Shown one piece after another: positions 1-8,164 of a stretch of DNA of 64,000 nucleotides. Origin of the DNA: Desulfobacterium sp. (GTDB taxonomy: Bacteria; Desulfobacterota; Desulfobacteria; Desulfobacterales; Desulfobacteraceae); the NCBI GenBank assembly GCA_030145245.1, contig JAQYWC010000011.1:62001-126000 (forward strand). Direction: 5' to 3'. Made by a program: the position numbers and the translations under genes. The notes below the pieces were generated by a model, which saw only the letters and a list, made by a program, of their open reading frames with translations, had not been told where the DNA came from and did no database searches. Numbering within the stretch: the stretch's first letter is position 1; every line of letters begins with the position of its first letter.

Positions 1-293
1 AAAGACTTTCGATACTGTCCGGTGGTGAACATATGTCGGGGACAACCAGTGTGCCTTCTTTGCGTAAGGCCCCGGGGCTAAGGCGGGGATCATCAACTGC
101 GCAAACCGGCTTCATTGCCGGGGGGGGGGATGACTACAGTCTTACCAGATCATATGAAACCCAAGTGCCATGGATCTTCCGGGTCGCCCAAGGTTTTTTT
201 TCCTATATGGTTTCCCACAAGGTTGAGGTAGGGTTTTACGGCATGCTCATCTTTCTGGTTTGCTGTTTTATTTCGCTCCAGGCAAAGATATGA
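1..293 (+). CDS. C-terminal part of an unrecognised protein, probably one membrane segment
   Basis: The reading frame is open from the left window edge to a TGA at 291-293, so the true start probably lies outside; the internal ATG at 33 is not compelling. The last residues form a hydrophobic stretch (GMLIFLVCCFISL) that could be a membrane anchor. I do not recognise the family. The stop overlaps the ATG of the next gene in an ATGA arrangement (290-293), which argues that this is a real gene translationally coupled to the TPR gene. A run of ten G (120-129) lies in the coding frame, so one slipped base would change the downstream frame. Confidence 0.45.
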   Translation, partial: RLSILSGGEHMSGTTSVPSLRKAPGLRRGSSTAQTGFIAGGGDDYSLTRSYETQVPWIFRVAQGFFSYMVSHKVEVGFYGMLIFLVCCFISLQAKI

Positions 294-2509
294 AGCGAAA
301 ACGATTTATCATCGGCACCTGCATCTGTATCTGTATGTTTGTCTGCTCTGTCCGGGTTGCCGTTAATATGGATTACAATAATTGTCCCCTGGAAGAACAG
401 GGGGATCTTCTTTATGGACAAAGGGATTATGGCCAGTCCGTCAGCTGCTGGAACAGAGCGTTAACTGCTGATCCTGACAATATTCAATTAATGAAAAAAA
501 TCGGTCAGGGTCTTTTGCGCCTTGGCAAGATCCGACAGGCTGAGGCGATGTTTGAAAAAGCCCTGTTGGTCTGTTCCAATGATGTTGCCTTGCATATTGA
601 ACTCCTTCGCATTTGTCTTCTGAAGAATGATCTTGCAGGTGCTGAGAAACGATGCGCTGTCCTGAAAGCAATGGCCGTTTTCCATCCGGAGGTTGATACC
701 CTCCAGGGGGATCTTCTAATCCTCAGGGATCAGCCGGAAAAGGCGGAGGCGTATTACCGCAAAGCGCTTGATTTCACCAAGGGGTCCGGACGAAATTTTT
801 TAAAACTTGCCACCTGCCTTATGGTCCTTGGGAAAGAGATTGAGGCATATGAGTTGTTCGCCGTTGCAGATAAAATGGAAGACAGGTCCCCCTCCCTTCT
901 TCTTCAGATGTCGGATTTTTTTCTTGTTGCAGATGAGCCGGGAAAGGCAGAGGCGTATCTGCTTGAGGCCGTGGGACTCGAACCCGGGGCTCCTGATTTG
1001 AAAAACCGTCTGGCACAGTTTTACCTTTCAACCGGTAAGCCTGAAAAAGCCGAACCCATCTTGAAAGCCCTGGTTGATGCTGATCCGCAAAATGTTGAGT
1101 TTAACATTCTGCTTGCCGATCTTTATATCTCTTTGAACAGGATGGAACCGGCCGGGAAGATCATCTCAGATCTGGGCGAATTTATCCGGGAACCGATTGC
1201 AGAATATGAACTTCTCCAGGGCAAATACTGGCTATACAAGGGGCATTCGGTTTATGCTGCCACCTATTTAAAGACAGCTGTCACGTTAGTGCCGGAACTC
1301 GCTTCGGGCTACTATCTTCTTGGCGTTGCCTATCTTCTAGGCGGTCAGAACCGGCTAGCAGAAAAAAGCTTTGAACAGGCGCTTTTCATAGAGCCCCGGC
1401 AATCCAGGGCAACGCTTTTAATGGCAGTGGTTACTCATAAAAATGAAAATTACCGGCTGAGCCTTGAATACTTGAACAGCTTACTTGCGGAAGAACCTGA
1501 AAATTCCAGGGCCCACATGATGAAAGGGCTCAACCTCATGGCCGGGAAAGAGTTTGAAAAGGCGATTCTGTCATTGGGTGCTGCATACGCCCTGAATCCT
1601 GAAAAGGTTTTTCCCCTCTATTTTATCGGCATGGCATGGGAGCTGTCAGGGAAGGAGGACAATGCCAGGGAGTTCTATCGGCGCGTTCTTGGCAAGGAGC
1701 CGGAACTTGCGGATGCATTATACCGGTATACCATGTTGCTGATTAAAAACCACGAACCGGAACGGGCTGAAAAGTTTTTGGAAGAGAGCCTGGAGGCGTT
1801 TCCTGAAAACCCTTTCATCAATTATGTCGCGGCACAGGTTGCCTCAGGCATAGGGAACCATGCCGGGGCTGAGCATTATTTTAAGAAAGCCGTATCCCTG
1901 AATTCCACCATGGGGTATGCCTATATCAAGCTTGCGGAACTGTATGGGAAGCAGGGAAAGATGGAAAAAATGTCTGAAATTCTTCACCAGTGTATCCATA
2001 ATAACCCTTTGTACAAAGAGGGATGGATCGTGCTTGCAGGACACCTGGTCAGTAGCCGGAAACCTGAAGCTGCTTTAGAGGTGATGAAGAACGCTGAAAG
2101 GAAAATGCCCCAATCTCCGGAGATCCTGGCGAACCTTGCCTGGCTGTACGTTCAAACCGGTTCAGGTCTTGATCTGGCTCTTGATTTTGCCCGGCGGGCG
2201 TATCTCAAAAGCCCGGACAATGATGCCATTGCCGATACCCTTGCCTGGGTATATTTCAAAAAGGGGGCGTATGCCCAGGCCGCATGGATTCTGTCTGACC
2301 TTGAAAAGAGGCTTCCGGACAATGCTGTGGTGCTGTTCCATTATGGAATGACCCTGTATAAACAGGGAAAATTTTCACAGGCTGCTGAAAGATTGCGAAT
2401 GGTCAACGTTGAATCCCTTTCCGAACAGGATCAGTCCCTCATTAAAACCGTGAATTTGGAACTCGAAAAGCTTGCAGACGGCGGGGCGCTACCGGACAAG
2501 GGCTTTTGA
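290..2509 (+). CDS. large membrane-anchored TPR-repeat protein
   Basis: A protein of about 739 residues that is almost entirely tetratricopeptide repeats, recognisable from repeated A..Y.KAL.L.P helical pairs along its whole length. The N-terminus has a basic MKRKR followed by a hydrophobic segment rich in Ile/Cys, so the protein is probably exported or anchored with the repeats in the periplasm. The ATG at 290 is preferred over an in-frame start at 260 because it makes an ATGA overlap with the preceding gene and begins the signal-like segment. It resembles the PrsT-type TPR proteins of exosortase/EPS loci, and a second such protein lies at 42913. Its likely role is as a scaffold in polysaccharide assembly or export; the exact partner cannot be told from the sequence. 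Confidence 0.85.
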   Translation: MKRKRFIIGTCICICMFVCSVRVAVNMDYNNCPLEEQGDLLYGQRDYGQSVSCWNRALTADPDNIQLMKKIGQGLLRLGKIRQAEAMFEKALLVCSNDVALHIELLRICLLKNDLAGAEKRCAVLKAMAVFHPEVDTLQGDLLILRDQPEKAEAYYRKALDFTKGSGRNFLKLATCLMVLGKEIEAYELFAVADKMEDRSPSLLLQMSDFFLVADEPGKAEAYLLEAVGLEPGAPDLKNRLAQFYLSTGKPEKAEPILKALVDADPQNVEFNILLADLYISLNRMEPAGKIISDLGEFIREPIAEYELLQGKYWLYKGHSVYAATYLKTAVTLVPELASGYYLLGVAYLLGGQNRLAEKSFEQALFIEPRQSRATLLMAVVTHKNENYRLSLEYLNSLLAEEPENSRAHMMKGLNLMAGKEFEKAILSLGAAYALNPEKVFPLYFIGMAWELSGKEDNAREFYRRVLGKEPELADALYRYTMLLIKNHEPERAEKFLEESLEAFPENPFINYVAAQVASGIGNHAGAEHYFKKAVSLNSTMGYAYIKLAELYGKQGKMEKMSEILHQCIHNNPLYKEGWIVLAGHLVSSRKPEAALEVMKNAERKMPQSPEILANLAWLYVQTGSGLDLALDFARRAYLKSPDNDAIADTLAWVYFKKGAYAQAAWILSDLEKRLPDNAVVLFHYGMTLYKQGKFSQAAERLRMVNVESLSEQDQSLIKTVNLELEKLADGGALPDKGF

Positions 2510-2621
2510 CAAGCTGGATGAATCCGGTTCTATTTTTAAAAAAAAAGTTTGCCCCCTTGATCGATGGGCTCTTGTGCTATATATGTCATAGGTAAAAGAA
2601 AATTTTTACTTTGGAGTATTA

Positions 2622-3773
2622 ATGAAGTATTTCCCTTTGAAGACTGTGTTGCTTTGTCTGATGCTGCCTCCTTTGTTATATGCAGTCATGTTGAGTCAAT
2701 TTGAAAAATATCTTACTCCGGTTTATCAGCAGAAGATCGAGAATCACATTATCGGGGATTCAGAATCACTGCTGAACGGAACCGTGCGGTTCAGGGATGC
2801 TGTGGGGAATAATATTCACAGCTTTTTGGCTGATGATTTTTTTGTGAAATGGTTCGGACCTGATTTCGACATCATGGTAACGACCAGGGAAGGGGAGGTC
2901 CTATATCCCTCATTCGGGGAAATAGATCCCTACATGACCGGGGATGAGTGGGATTCCGTAACCATCGCCCATCAGAATTATTCGATCATGACCAGTGGGT
3001 TCACGGTAAAGGTCATAACACGGTTAAAACATGGTACGGTGGGTTCCAACCTTGTTTTAATACTGTTGATTGTCATCCATTCGGCTGTTTTTCTGATGTT
3101 TTACAGGAGGGGAAGTGCACAGGCGTTAAGGGATGACAGGGAAACGGGACGGCGAATTACCGAACTTGTGGAAGACAGAAAAGCGTATGAACAGATATTT
3201 AAGGACCTTGAGAAGGAGAAACGCAATCTGTTTGAGAATATCAAGTTCTTAAGGCACGCCAATGAGGAGGAAAAAAAGAAGGCAAGCATCACCGAGGAGG
3301 ACATGTTTGAAGAAATTGTCGCCCTGGAGCAGAAACTCCAGGATAACACCGCCCGTCAGCAGGAGAAAGAGGGGGAAATCGACGAGTTAAAGGAAAAGCT
3401 CAAGAAGAATGAGCGGAGAAAAAACAGCGGCTCCAAGCGCAAATCCTTTGATTTTTCCGGGAAACGGTTTGCCGCGATTTACAAGAATCTGGATATGAAC
3501 CGCAGGGCGTTGACAGGCCTGCTCGAACTCAGCGATGATATGCAGATAAAAGCGGAAGAGCTCATTCATCAGCTTGATGCGGATATGACAAAGGTTATTG
3601 TCAAGCGAAAGGTGTTTGCGGGCAAAAAGAACCGGTTTCCCTCCCTTGAGGTTCTCTTTGGGTACAACGGCAGGCTCTATTTTCGAAATACCGATAACAA
3701 CAGGTGCGAAGTTCTGGTGGTGGGAACGAAAAACAGTCAGACCAAGGATATGGAGTATCTTCATAATTTATAA
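2622..3773 (+). CDS. two-pass membrane protein with periplasmic domain and coiled coil
   Basis: A 383-residue protein I cannot assign to a family. Residues about 5-25 are a first membrane segment. A periplasmic domain of about 110 residues follows, in the layout of a sensor-type extracytoplasmic domain. A second membrane segment (GSNLVLILLIVIHSAVFLMF, about 141-160) comes next, then a long highly charged coiled coil (about 165-280, rich in E/K/R). The last 100 residues are a compact domain of mixed composition. It lies between the TPR gene and the ExeA/OmpA gene, only 9 bases ahead of the latter, so it is probably part of the same EPS-associated unit. It carries no kinase, GGDEF or methyl-accepting motif, so a structural or adaptor role is as likely as sensing. 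Confidence 0.7.
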   Translation: MKYFPLKTVLLCLMLPPLLYAVMLSQFEKYLTPVYQQKIENHIIGDSESLLNGTVRFRDAVGNNIHSFLADDFFVKWFGPDFDIMVTTREGEVLYPSFGEIDPYMTGDEWDSVTIAHQNYSIMTSGFTVKVITRLKHGTVGSNLVLILLIVIHSAVFLMFYRRGSAQALRDDRETGRRITELVEDRKAYEQIFKDLEKEKRNLFENIKFLRHANEEEKKKASITEEDMFEEIVALEQKLQDNTARQQEKEGEIDELKEKLKKNERRKNSGSKRKSFDFSGKRFAAIYKNLDMNRRALTGLLELSDDMQIKAEELIHQLDADMTKVIVKRKVFAGKKNRFPSLEVLFGYNGRLYFRNTDNNRCEVLVVGTKNSQTKDMEYLHNL

Positions 3774-3782
3774 AGGGATGAA

Positions 3783-5510
3783 ATGTACAGGGCCTTTTAC
3801 GACTTAAAATATAAACCGTTCCAGATCAGCTCCGATCCTGCCTTTCTCTGGCTTGGGGAGAAGCACAAGGAGGCCCTGGCAACGCTTCGTTACGGTATTC
3901 TGGACAACAAGGGATTTCTTCTGTTGACCGGGGATGTGGGGACGGGCAAAACAACCCTGATCAACACCCTGAAAGCAAGCCTTGGCGAAGATGTGATCTG
4001 CACAGCCGTTCCCGATCCAAGCCTTGATAAAATCGATTTTTACAACTATGTTGCCCGGGGCTTTGGCTTTGACCAGGGGGTTACCTCCAAGGGGCGGTTC
4101 CTTTACGGGTTCAGCAAGTTCCTCCACACTGCCCATGCTGATAACAAAAAAGTGCTTCTTATCGTTGATGAGGCCCAGCTTTTGACCCAGGAGCTTCTGG
4201 AGGAGATCCGGCTCTTGTCCAATGTGGAACTTGCGGAAACAAAGCTGTTAAACATCTTTTTCATCGGCCAGAACGAGTTTAATGAAGTTCTTTCCCGGCC
4301 CCAGAACAGGGCGGTGAGGCAGCGCCTTACCCTGAACTACAATCTCGAAGCCCTGAGCCTTTCCGAGACCGATGACTACATCAGGCACCGGCTCAACGTT
4401 GCAGGCACAACCGAGCGTTTGTTTGAGGAGGAAGCGGTCCGGGAAATTTATAATGCTTCCCTGGGATTCCCAAGGCGAATCAATGTCCTGTGCGACCACG
4501 CGCTTCTCACGGGATATGTCCAGGACAAACGGCTCATGGACGTCGCCATCATCAGGGAGTGTGTCCGGGAACTCGATATTCCTGTAACGCACAGACAACC
4601 CAACCCCAAACCCGTCCATGTCGAGTCCGTTGCCCATTCCCAGGCGGCTACTCCTGCAGCTCCCGTTCCTCCGCCCAATACCCCGGTAAACGCGCCCGGG
4701 GCGGCACCCCGCAAAAGGCTGCCGGCCTATGCTGTTATTGTAATCATGGCCCTGCTGCTCCTGGCCGGGGGGCTTTTGTTCCCCGATCGTGCCCGAAGGA
4801 TTTTTGTCACTGTCGATCACTATCTGGGCGGCGGCACGGCAGAGTTGTCAGAGTCCCTGCCCGATAACGTTCCTTTGCAACCTGTCAACAGTACCCCTGA
4901 TGCCGGGGAGGGCGGAACCCTTCCCACAGCAGATTCACCGGCACCCGAGCCTGTTTCGGCACCCGGGACTGCGCCGGCAACCCGGGAAAGTGTTTTCCAA
5001 ACGGTTCCGGAAACCGGGGATACCATGACACCCGTGGTGGAGTCCTTTCCCATCACAGGTTCCATTGAAACCTTTATCTCTGCCCAGGAGGCCCCGAAGG
5101 AGGACCTGCCAGTCGTTGAGCCGACCGTTGAAGTCGTTCCTCCCACGTTGGAAAAAAAGGTGATCGTGCGCTTTCTGTACAACACCAATGACTTCTCTGA
5201 CCAGGGGATGGAAGCGTTAAGCCTGTTTGCAGAAAGCCTTGTTTTTTATCCGGAAGCAAGGGTCACCATCAAAGGGTATACCGATGCCTACGGCAATCAT
5301 GCTTACAACAGGAAACTGTCTGAATTCCGGGCAAACATTGTCAAGAGCTTCCTGCTGGGCAAAGGCGCCCTGGCGGAACAGATGTCTACCTCAGGCCTGG
5401 GAAGCGAAAATCCCATTGAGAGCAATGACTCCTCCTGGGGACGAATGATGAACCGGAGGGTTGAGATCGAGGTGGTTTCCGACGGGGTGCGGATTGTAAA
5501 TAAAAATTGA
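3783..5510 (+). CDS. ExeA-like AAA ATPase fused to an OmpA C-terminal domain
   Basis: A 575-residue protein in three parts. Residues 1-270 are an ExeA/GspA-type AAA ATPase, with Walker A GDVGTGKTTL (Lys56) and Walker B VLLIVDEAQ near residue 120, as in the ATPase of exosortase/PEP-CTERM EPS operons. A Pro/Ala-rich stretch leads to one membrane segment (about 314-334), followed by another Pro/Thr-rich linker. The C-terminus (about 460-570) is an OmpA-family peptidoglycan-binding domain, shown by TIKGYTDAYGNHAYNRKLSE and the ending MMNRRVEIEV. The protein would link cytoplasmic ATP hydrolysis to the cell wall, as ExeA does with its own wall-binding domain. The paralogue at 49282 has the same N-terminal layout but no OmpA part. 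Confidence 0.88.
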   Translation: MYRAFYDLKYKPFQISSDPAFLWLGEKHKEALATLRYGILDNKGFLLLTGDVGTGKTTLINTLKASLGEDVICTAVPDPSLDKIDFYNYVARGFGFDQGVTSKGRFLYGFSKFLHTAHADNKKVLLIVDEAQLLTQELLEEIRLLSNVELAETKLLNIFFIGQNEFNEVLSRPQNRAVRQRLTLNYNLEALSLSETDDYIRHRLNVAGTTERLFEEEAVREIYNASLGFPRRINVLCDHALLTGYVQDKRLMDVAIIRECVRELDIPVTHRQPNPKPVHVESVAHSQAATPAAPVPPPNTPVNAPGAAPRKRLPAYAVIVIMALLLLAGGLLFPDRARRIFVTVDHYLGGGTAELSESLPDNVPLQPVNSTPDAGEGGTLPTADSPAPEPVSAPGTAPATRESVFQTVPETGDTMTPVVESFPITGSIETFISAQEAPKEDLPVVEPTVEVVPPTLEKKVIVRFLYNTNDFSDQGMEALSLFAESLVFYPEARVTIKGYTDAYGNHAYNRKLSEFRANIVKSFLLGKGALAEQMSTSGLGSENPIESNDSSWGRMMNRRVEIEVVSDGVRIVNKN

Positions 5511-5586
5511 GATCCAATCCCGTATCTGTTATATCCCAAAGAAATCTTAACAAACACGACACTTTTGCGCCATTTAACTTTGGGAT
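5507..5586 (+). promoter_or_regulatory. possible promoter and inverted repeat ahead of rfbB
   Basis: A candidate sigma-70 promoter TTGAGA (5507-5512), 16-base spacer, TTATAT (5529-5534) overlaps the end of the preceding gene. A 9-base inverted repeat, ATCCCAAAG at 5533-5541 and CTTTGGGAT at 5578-5586, brackets most of the leader just before the rfbB start. The right arm covers the purine-rich stretch that would serve as ribosome binding site, so pairing could limit translation, or the arms could be an operator. Both readings are inference. Confidence 0.3.
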
Positions 5587-5597
5587 GGATTTAAAAA

Positions 5598-6659
5598 ATG
5601 AAAAATTTGCTTGTAACCGGGGGCTGCGGCTTCATCGGGTCTAATTTTATCAGATACCTGCTTGAGGAGACATCCTTTTCGGGAAAGATCATCAACGTTG
5701 ACAACCTGACCTATGCGGGCAACCTCAACAGCCTTGACGACATCCAGGCCAACCATTCAGACCGCTATTTTTTTGAAAAGGCCGATATCTGCGACCCGGC
5801 TGCGATCAACGGCATATTTGAGCGCCATGGGATCGACTCGGTTTGTCATTTTGCTGCGGAATCCCACGTGGACCGGTCCATCACCTCCCCCGAGGTGTTC
5901 ATGGATACCAATGTCAAGGGAACATTCACGCTTCTGGAGGCTGCACGGATCCAGAAGGGGTTCCAGCTGTTTCACCATGTGAGTACGGACGAGGTCTATG
6001 GCAGCCTGGGGAAGACCGGTTTATTTACCGAGACCACCCCCTATGCCCCCTCAAGTCCCTATTCAGCCTCCAAGGCAGCATCCGACCATCTTGTCAGGGC
6101 ATATTTTCACACCTATGGCCTTGACATGACCCTGTCAAACTGTTCCAACAACTACGGTCCGTTCCAGTTTCCGGAAAAGCTCATCCCTTTGATGATCCTG
6201 AACGCCTTGGAAGGTAAGCCGCTTCCCATCTACGGGGACGGAACCAATGTCCGGGACTGGCTCTATGTCCGGGATCACTGCAGTGCCATCTGGATGATCA
6301 TGGAAAACGGCAGGCGGGGTGAAACCTACAACATCGGCGGTGAGTGCGAGCTTGAGAACCGGCAGATCGTGGAGCGGATATGCGACATGGTTGACAAATC
6401 CGGCCGGGCAACCCATTCCCTTGCTTCGTCCCGGGAGCTGATACGCTTTGTCAAGGACCGGCCCGGACACGATTTCAGGTATGCCATTGACTGTTCCAAG
6501 CTGAAGAGCGAACTTGGCTGGAAACCTGAGGAATCCTTTGAAACCGGCATAGAGAAGAGTGTTGCCTGGTATCTCGATAACCTTGGCTGGGTGGAAAATA
6601 TTCAATCGGGTGAGTATCTGGAATGGATCCGAACCCACTACAACGGACAGGAAAAATAA
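5598..6659 (+). CDS. rfbB: dTDP-glucose 4,6-dehydratase
   Basis: A 353-residue extended short-chain dehydrogenase that converts dTDP-glucose to dTDP-4-keto-6-deoxyglucose with bound NAD. The N-terminal Rossmann motif is [11 protein letters not shown] (residues 7-17). The active site includes STDEVYG (Asp131-Glu132) and Tyr155 with Lys159 in [12 protein letters not shown], all as in RmlB. The length is normal for the family. It is the first gene of a tight rfbB-rfbA-rfbC run in which each stop overlaps the next start by one base. The cytoplasmic product feeds deoxysugars into the surface polysaccharide. Confidence 0.96.
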   Translation: MKNLLVTGGCGFIGSNFIRYLLEETSFSGKIINVDNLTYAGNLNSLDDIQANHSDRYFFEKADICDPAAINGIFERHGIDSVCHFAAESHVDRSITSPEVFMDTNVKGTFTLLEAARIQKGFQLFHHVSTDEVYGSLGKTGLFTETTPYAPSSPYSASKAASDHLVRAYFHTYGLDMTLSNCSNNYGPFQFPEKLIPLMILNALEGKPLPIYGDGTNVRDWLYVRDHCSAIWMIMENGRRGETYNIGGECELENRQIVERICDMVDKSGRATHSLASSRELIRFVKDRPGHDFRYAIDCSKLKSELGWKPEESFETGIEKSVAWYLDNLGWVENIQSGEYLEWIRTHYNGQEK

Positions 6660-7540
6660 TGAAGGGAATCATTTTGGCAGGCGGTTCCGGCACACGCCTC
6701 TACCCGCTTACAAAGGCCGTCAGCAAGCAGCTAGTTCCTGTGTATGACAAGCCCATGATCTACTATCCTCTTTCGGTTCTCATGCTCGCCGGCATACGGG
6801 AGATCATGATTATCTCCACCCCGGCTGATCTTCCTCGGTTCAGGGAGCTGTTTGGAGACGGCTCCTCCCTGGGAATGGAGTTTTCCTATGCGGAGCAGGC
6901 GGAACCCGCCGGGATTGCCCAGGCATTTCTTATTGCAAAGGAGTTCATTGGAAAGGAGAGCGTCACCCTCATTCTTGGGGACAACATCTTTTACGGCGGC
7001 AACCTGCAGGCAACGCTGAAAAAAGCGGTCTCCCATAAAGGGGGCGGGCTCATCTTCGGGTATCCGGTCAGGGATCCTGAGCGGTACGGTGTTGTTGCCT
7101 TTGACGAGGCAGGCAAGGTCACGGGCATTGAGGAGAAGCCGGAAAAGCCCAAATCCAAGTATGCTGTTCCCGGGCTCTATGTCTATGACAACAGGGTGGT
7201 GGAAATTGCTGAAAACCTTACGCCATCTGCCAGGGGAGAGCTTGAGATCACCGATATCAACCTTGAATATCTTAAGATGGGCCAGCTCAGGGTAGAGCTT
7301 CTGGGCCGGGGGTATGCCTGGCTCGATACCGGTACCCATGAGGCCCTTCAACAGGCCGCAGCCTATGTCCAGGCCGTCCAGGAGCGCCAGGGGCTGAAGA
7401 TCGCCTGTATCGAGGAGATCGCTTTCAGGCTTGGGTACATTACCGGTGATCAGCTTAAAAACATTGCATCTGACATGCTTAAAAACGATTATGGCCGCTA
7501 CCTTATGGAAATTGCCGTTACAAAAGGAGAACCCCTCTGA
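6659..7540 (+). CDS. rfbA: glucose-1-phosphate thymidylyltransferase
   Basis: A 293-residue nucleotidyltransferase that makes dTDP-glucose from dTTP and glucose-1-phosphate. The start at 6659 gives the family N-terminus [18 protein letters not shown]; an upstream in-frame ATG would add 12 unrelated residues read from within rfbB. The metal-binding LGDNIFYG and the EKP substrate motif ([11 protein letters not shown]) are present. TAATG couples it to rfbB and TGATG couples it to rfbC. Confidence 0.96.
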   Translation: MKGIILAGGSGTRLYPLTKAVSKQLVPVYDKPMIYYPLSVLMLAGIREIMIISTPADLPRFRELFGDGSSLGMEFSYAEQAEPAGIAQAFLIAKEFIGKESVTLILGDNIFYGGNLQATLKKAVSHKGGGLIFGYPVRDPERYGVVAFDEAGKVTGIEEKPEKPKSKYAVPGLYVYDNRVVEIAENLTPSARGELEITDINLEYLKMGQLRVELLGRGYAWLDTGTHEALQQAAAYVQAVQERQGLKIACIEEIAFRLGYITGDQLKNIASDMLKNDYGRYLMEIAVTKGEPL

Positions 7541-8091
7541 TGGGAACCCGCTTTATCGAAACCGGTCTTGAAGGGGTTATCCTCATAGAACCCGATCTGT
7601 TCAAAGACGCCAGGGGATTTTTCCTTGAGACCTACCAGCAGGAACGGTATGCCCAAAATGGCGTTGCACCGGTCTTTGTCCAGGACAATCACTCAAGATC
7701 TGAAAAGGGGGTTGTCCGGGGGCTGCACTATCAGCTCAGGCATCCCCAGGCAAAGCTTGTCTATCCCGTCCGGGGCACCATATTTGATGTGGCCGTGGAT
7801 ATCCGCCAGGGCTCGAAAACATTCGGCCAGTGGACCGGGCATATCCTTTCCGAGGAGAACAGGCGCCAGCTCTATATCCCCGAAGGGTTTGCCCATGGGT
7901 TTTCCGTGTTGAGCCAGACCGTGGACGTGACCTACAAATGCTCGGACTACTACACTCCAGGAGATGAGTATGGGATTCTTTTCAGCGATCCCGGCCTGAG
8001 CATCGACTGGCAGGTTGAGTACCCGATCTGCTCTGACAAGGACAAGCTCTACCCCGTGTTGAGCAAGGTCCCGGCGGAACGCTTACCATAA
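7540..8091 (+). CDS. rfbC: dTDP-4-dehydrorhamnose 3,5-epimerase
   Basis: A 183-residue cupin-type epimerase. The catalytic histidine lies in VRGLHYQ (His63), and the region IPEGFAHGFSVLS is the conserved C-terminal active-site segment. The start overlaps the rfbA stop by one base. No rfbD (dTDP-4-dehydrorhamnose reductase) follows; the operon ends here at a strong terminator. The final reduction must therefore be encoded elsewhere, or the 4-keto sugar is used for something other than rhamnose. Confidence 0.95.
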   Translation: MGTRFIETGLEGVILIEPDLFKDARGFFLETYQQERYAQNGVAPVFVQDNHSRSEKGVVRGLHYQLRHPQAKLVYPVRGTIFDVAVDIRQGSKTFGQWTGHILSEENRRQLYIPEGFAHGFSVLSQTVDVTYKCSDYYTPGDEYGILFSDPGLSIDWQVEYPICSDKDKLYPVLSKVPAERLP

Positions 8092-8119
8092 TTTGGGGTC
8101 AGGCTTAGCTTATTAGCAT

Positions 8120-8157
8120 AAAAGGGGACGCTTCTATAGAAACGTCCCCTTTTTTTA
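8120..8157. terminator. bidirectional intrinsic terminator between rfbC and ppdK
   Basis: An 11-base perfect stem, AAAAGGGGACG (8120-8130) with CGTCCCCTTTT (8143-8153), is followed by a T run on the plus strand and preceded by an A run. It can therefore end both rfbABC and the convergent ppdK transcript. Confidence 0.9.
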
Positions 8158-8164
8158 TTCTATA

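Noticed and set aside
4248-4820. Long minus-strand reading frame opposite the ExeA/OmpA gene
   Set aside because: It is the complement of a clearly coding gene with catalytic motifs; no ribosome site or protein family supports it.
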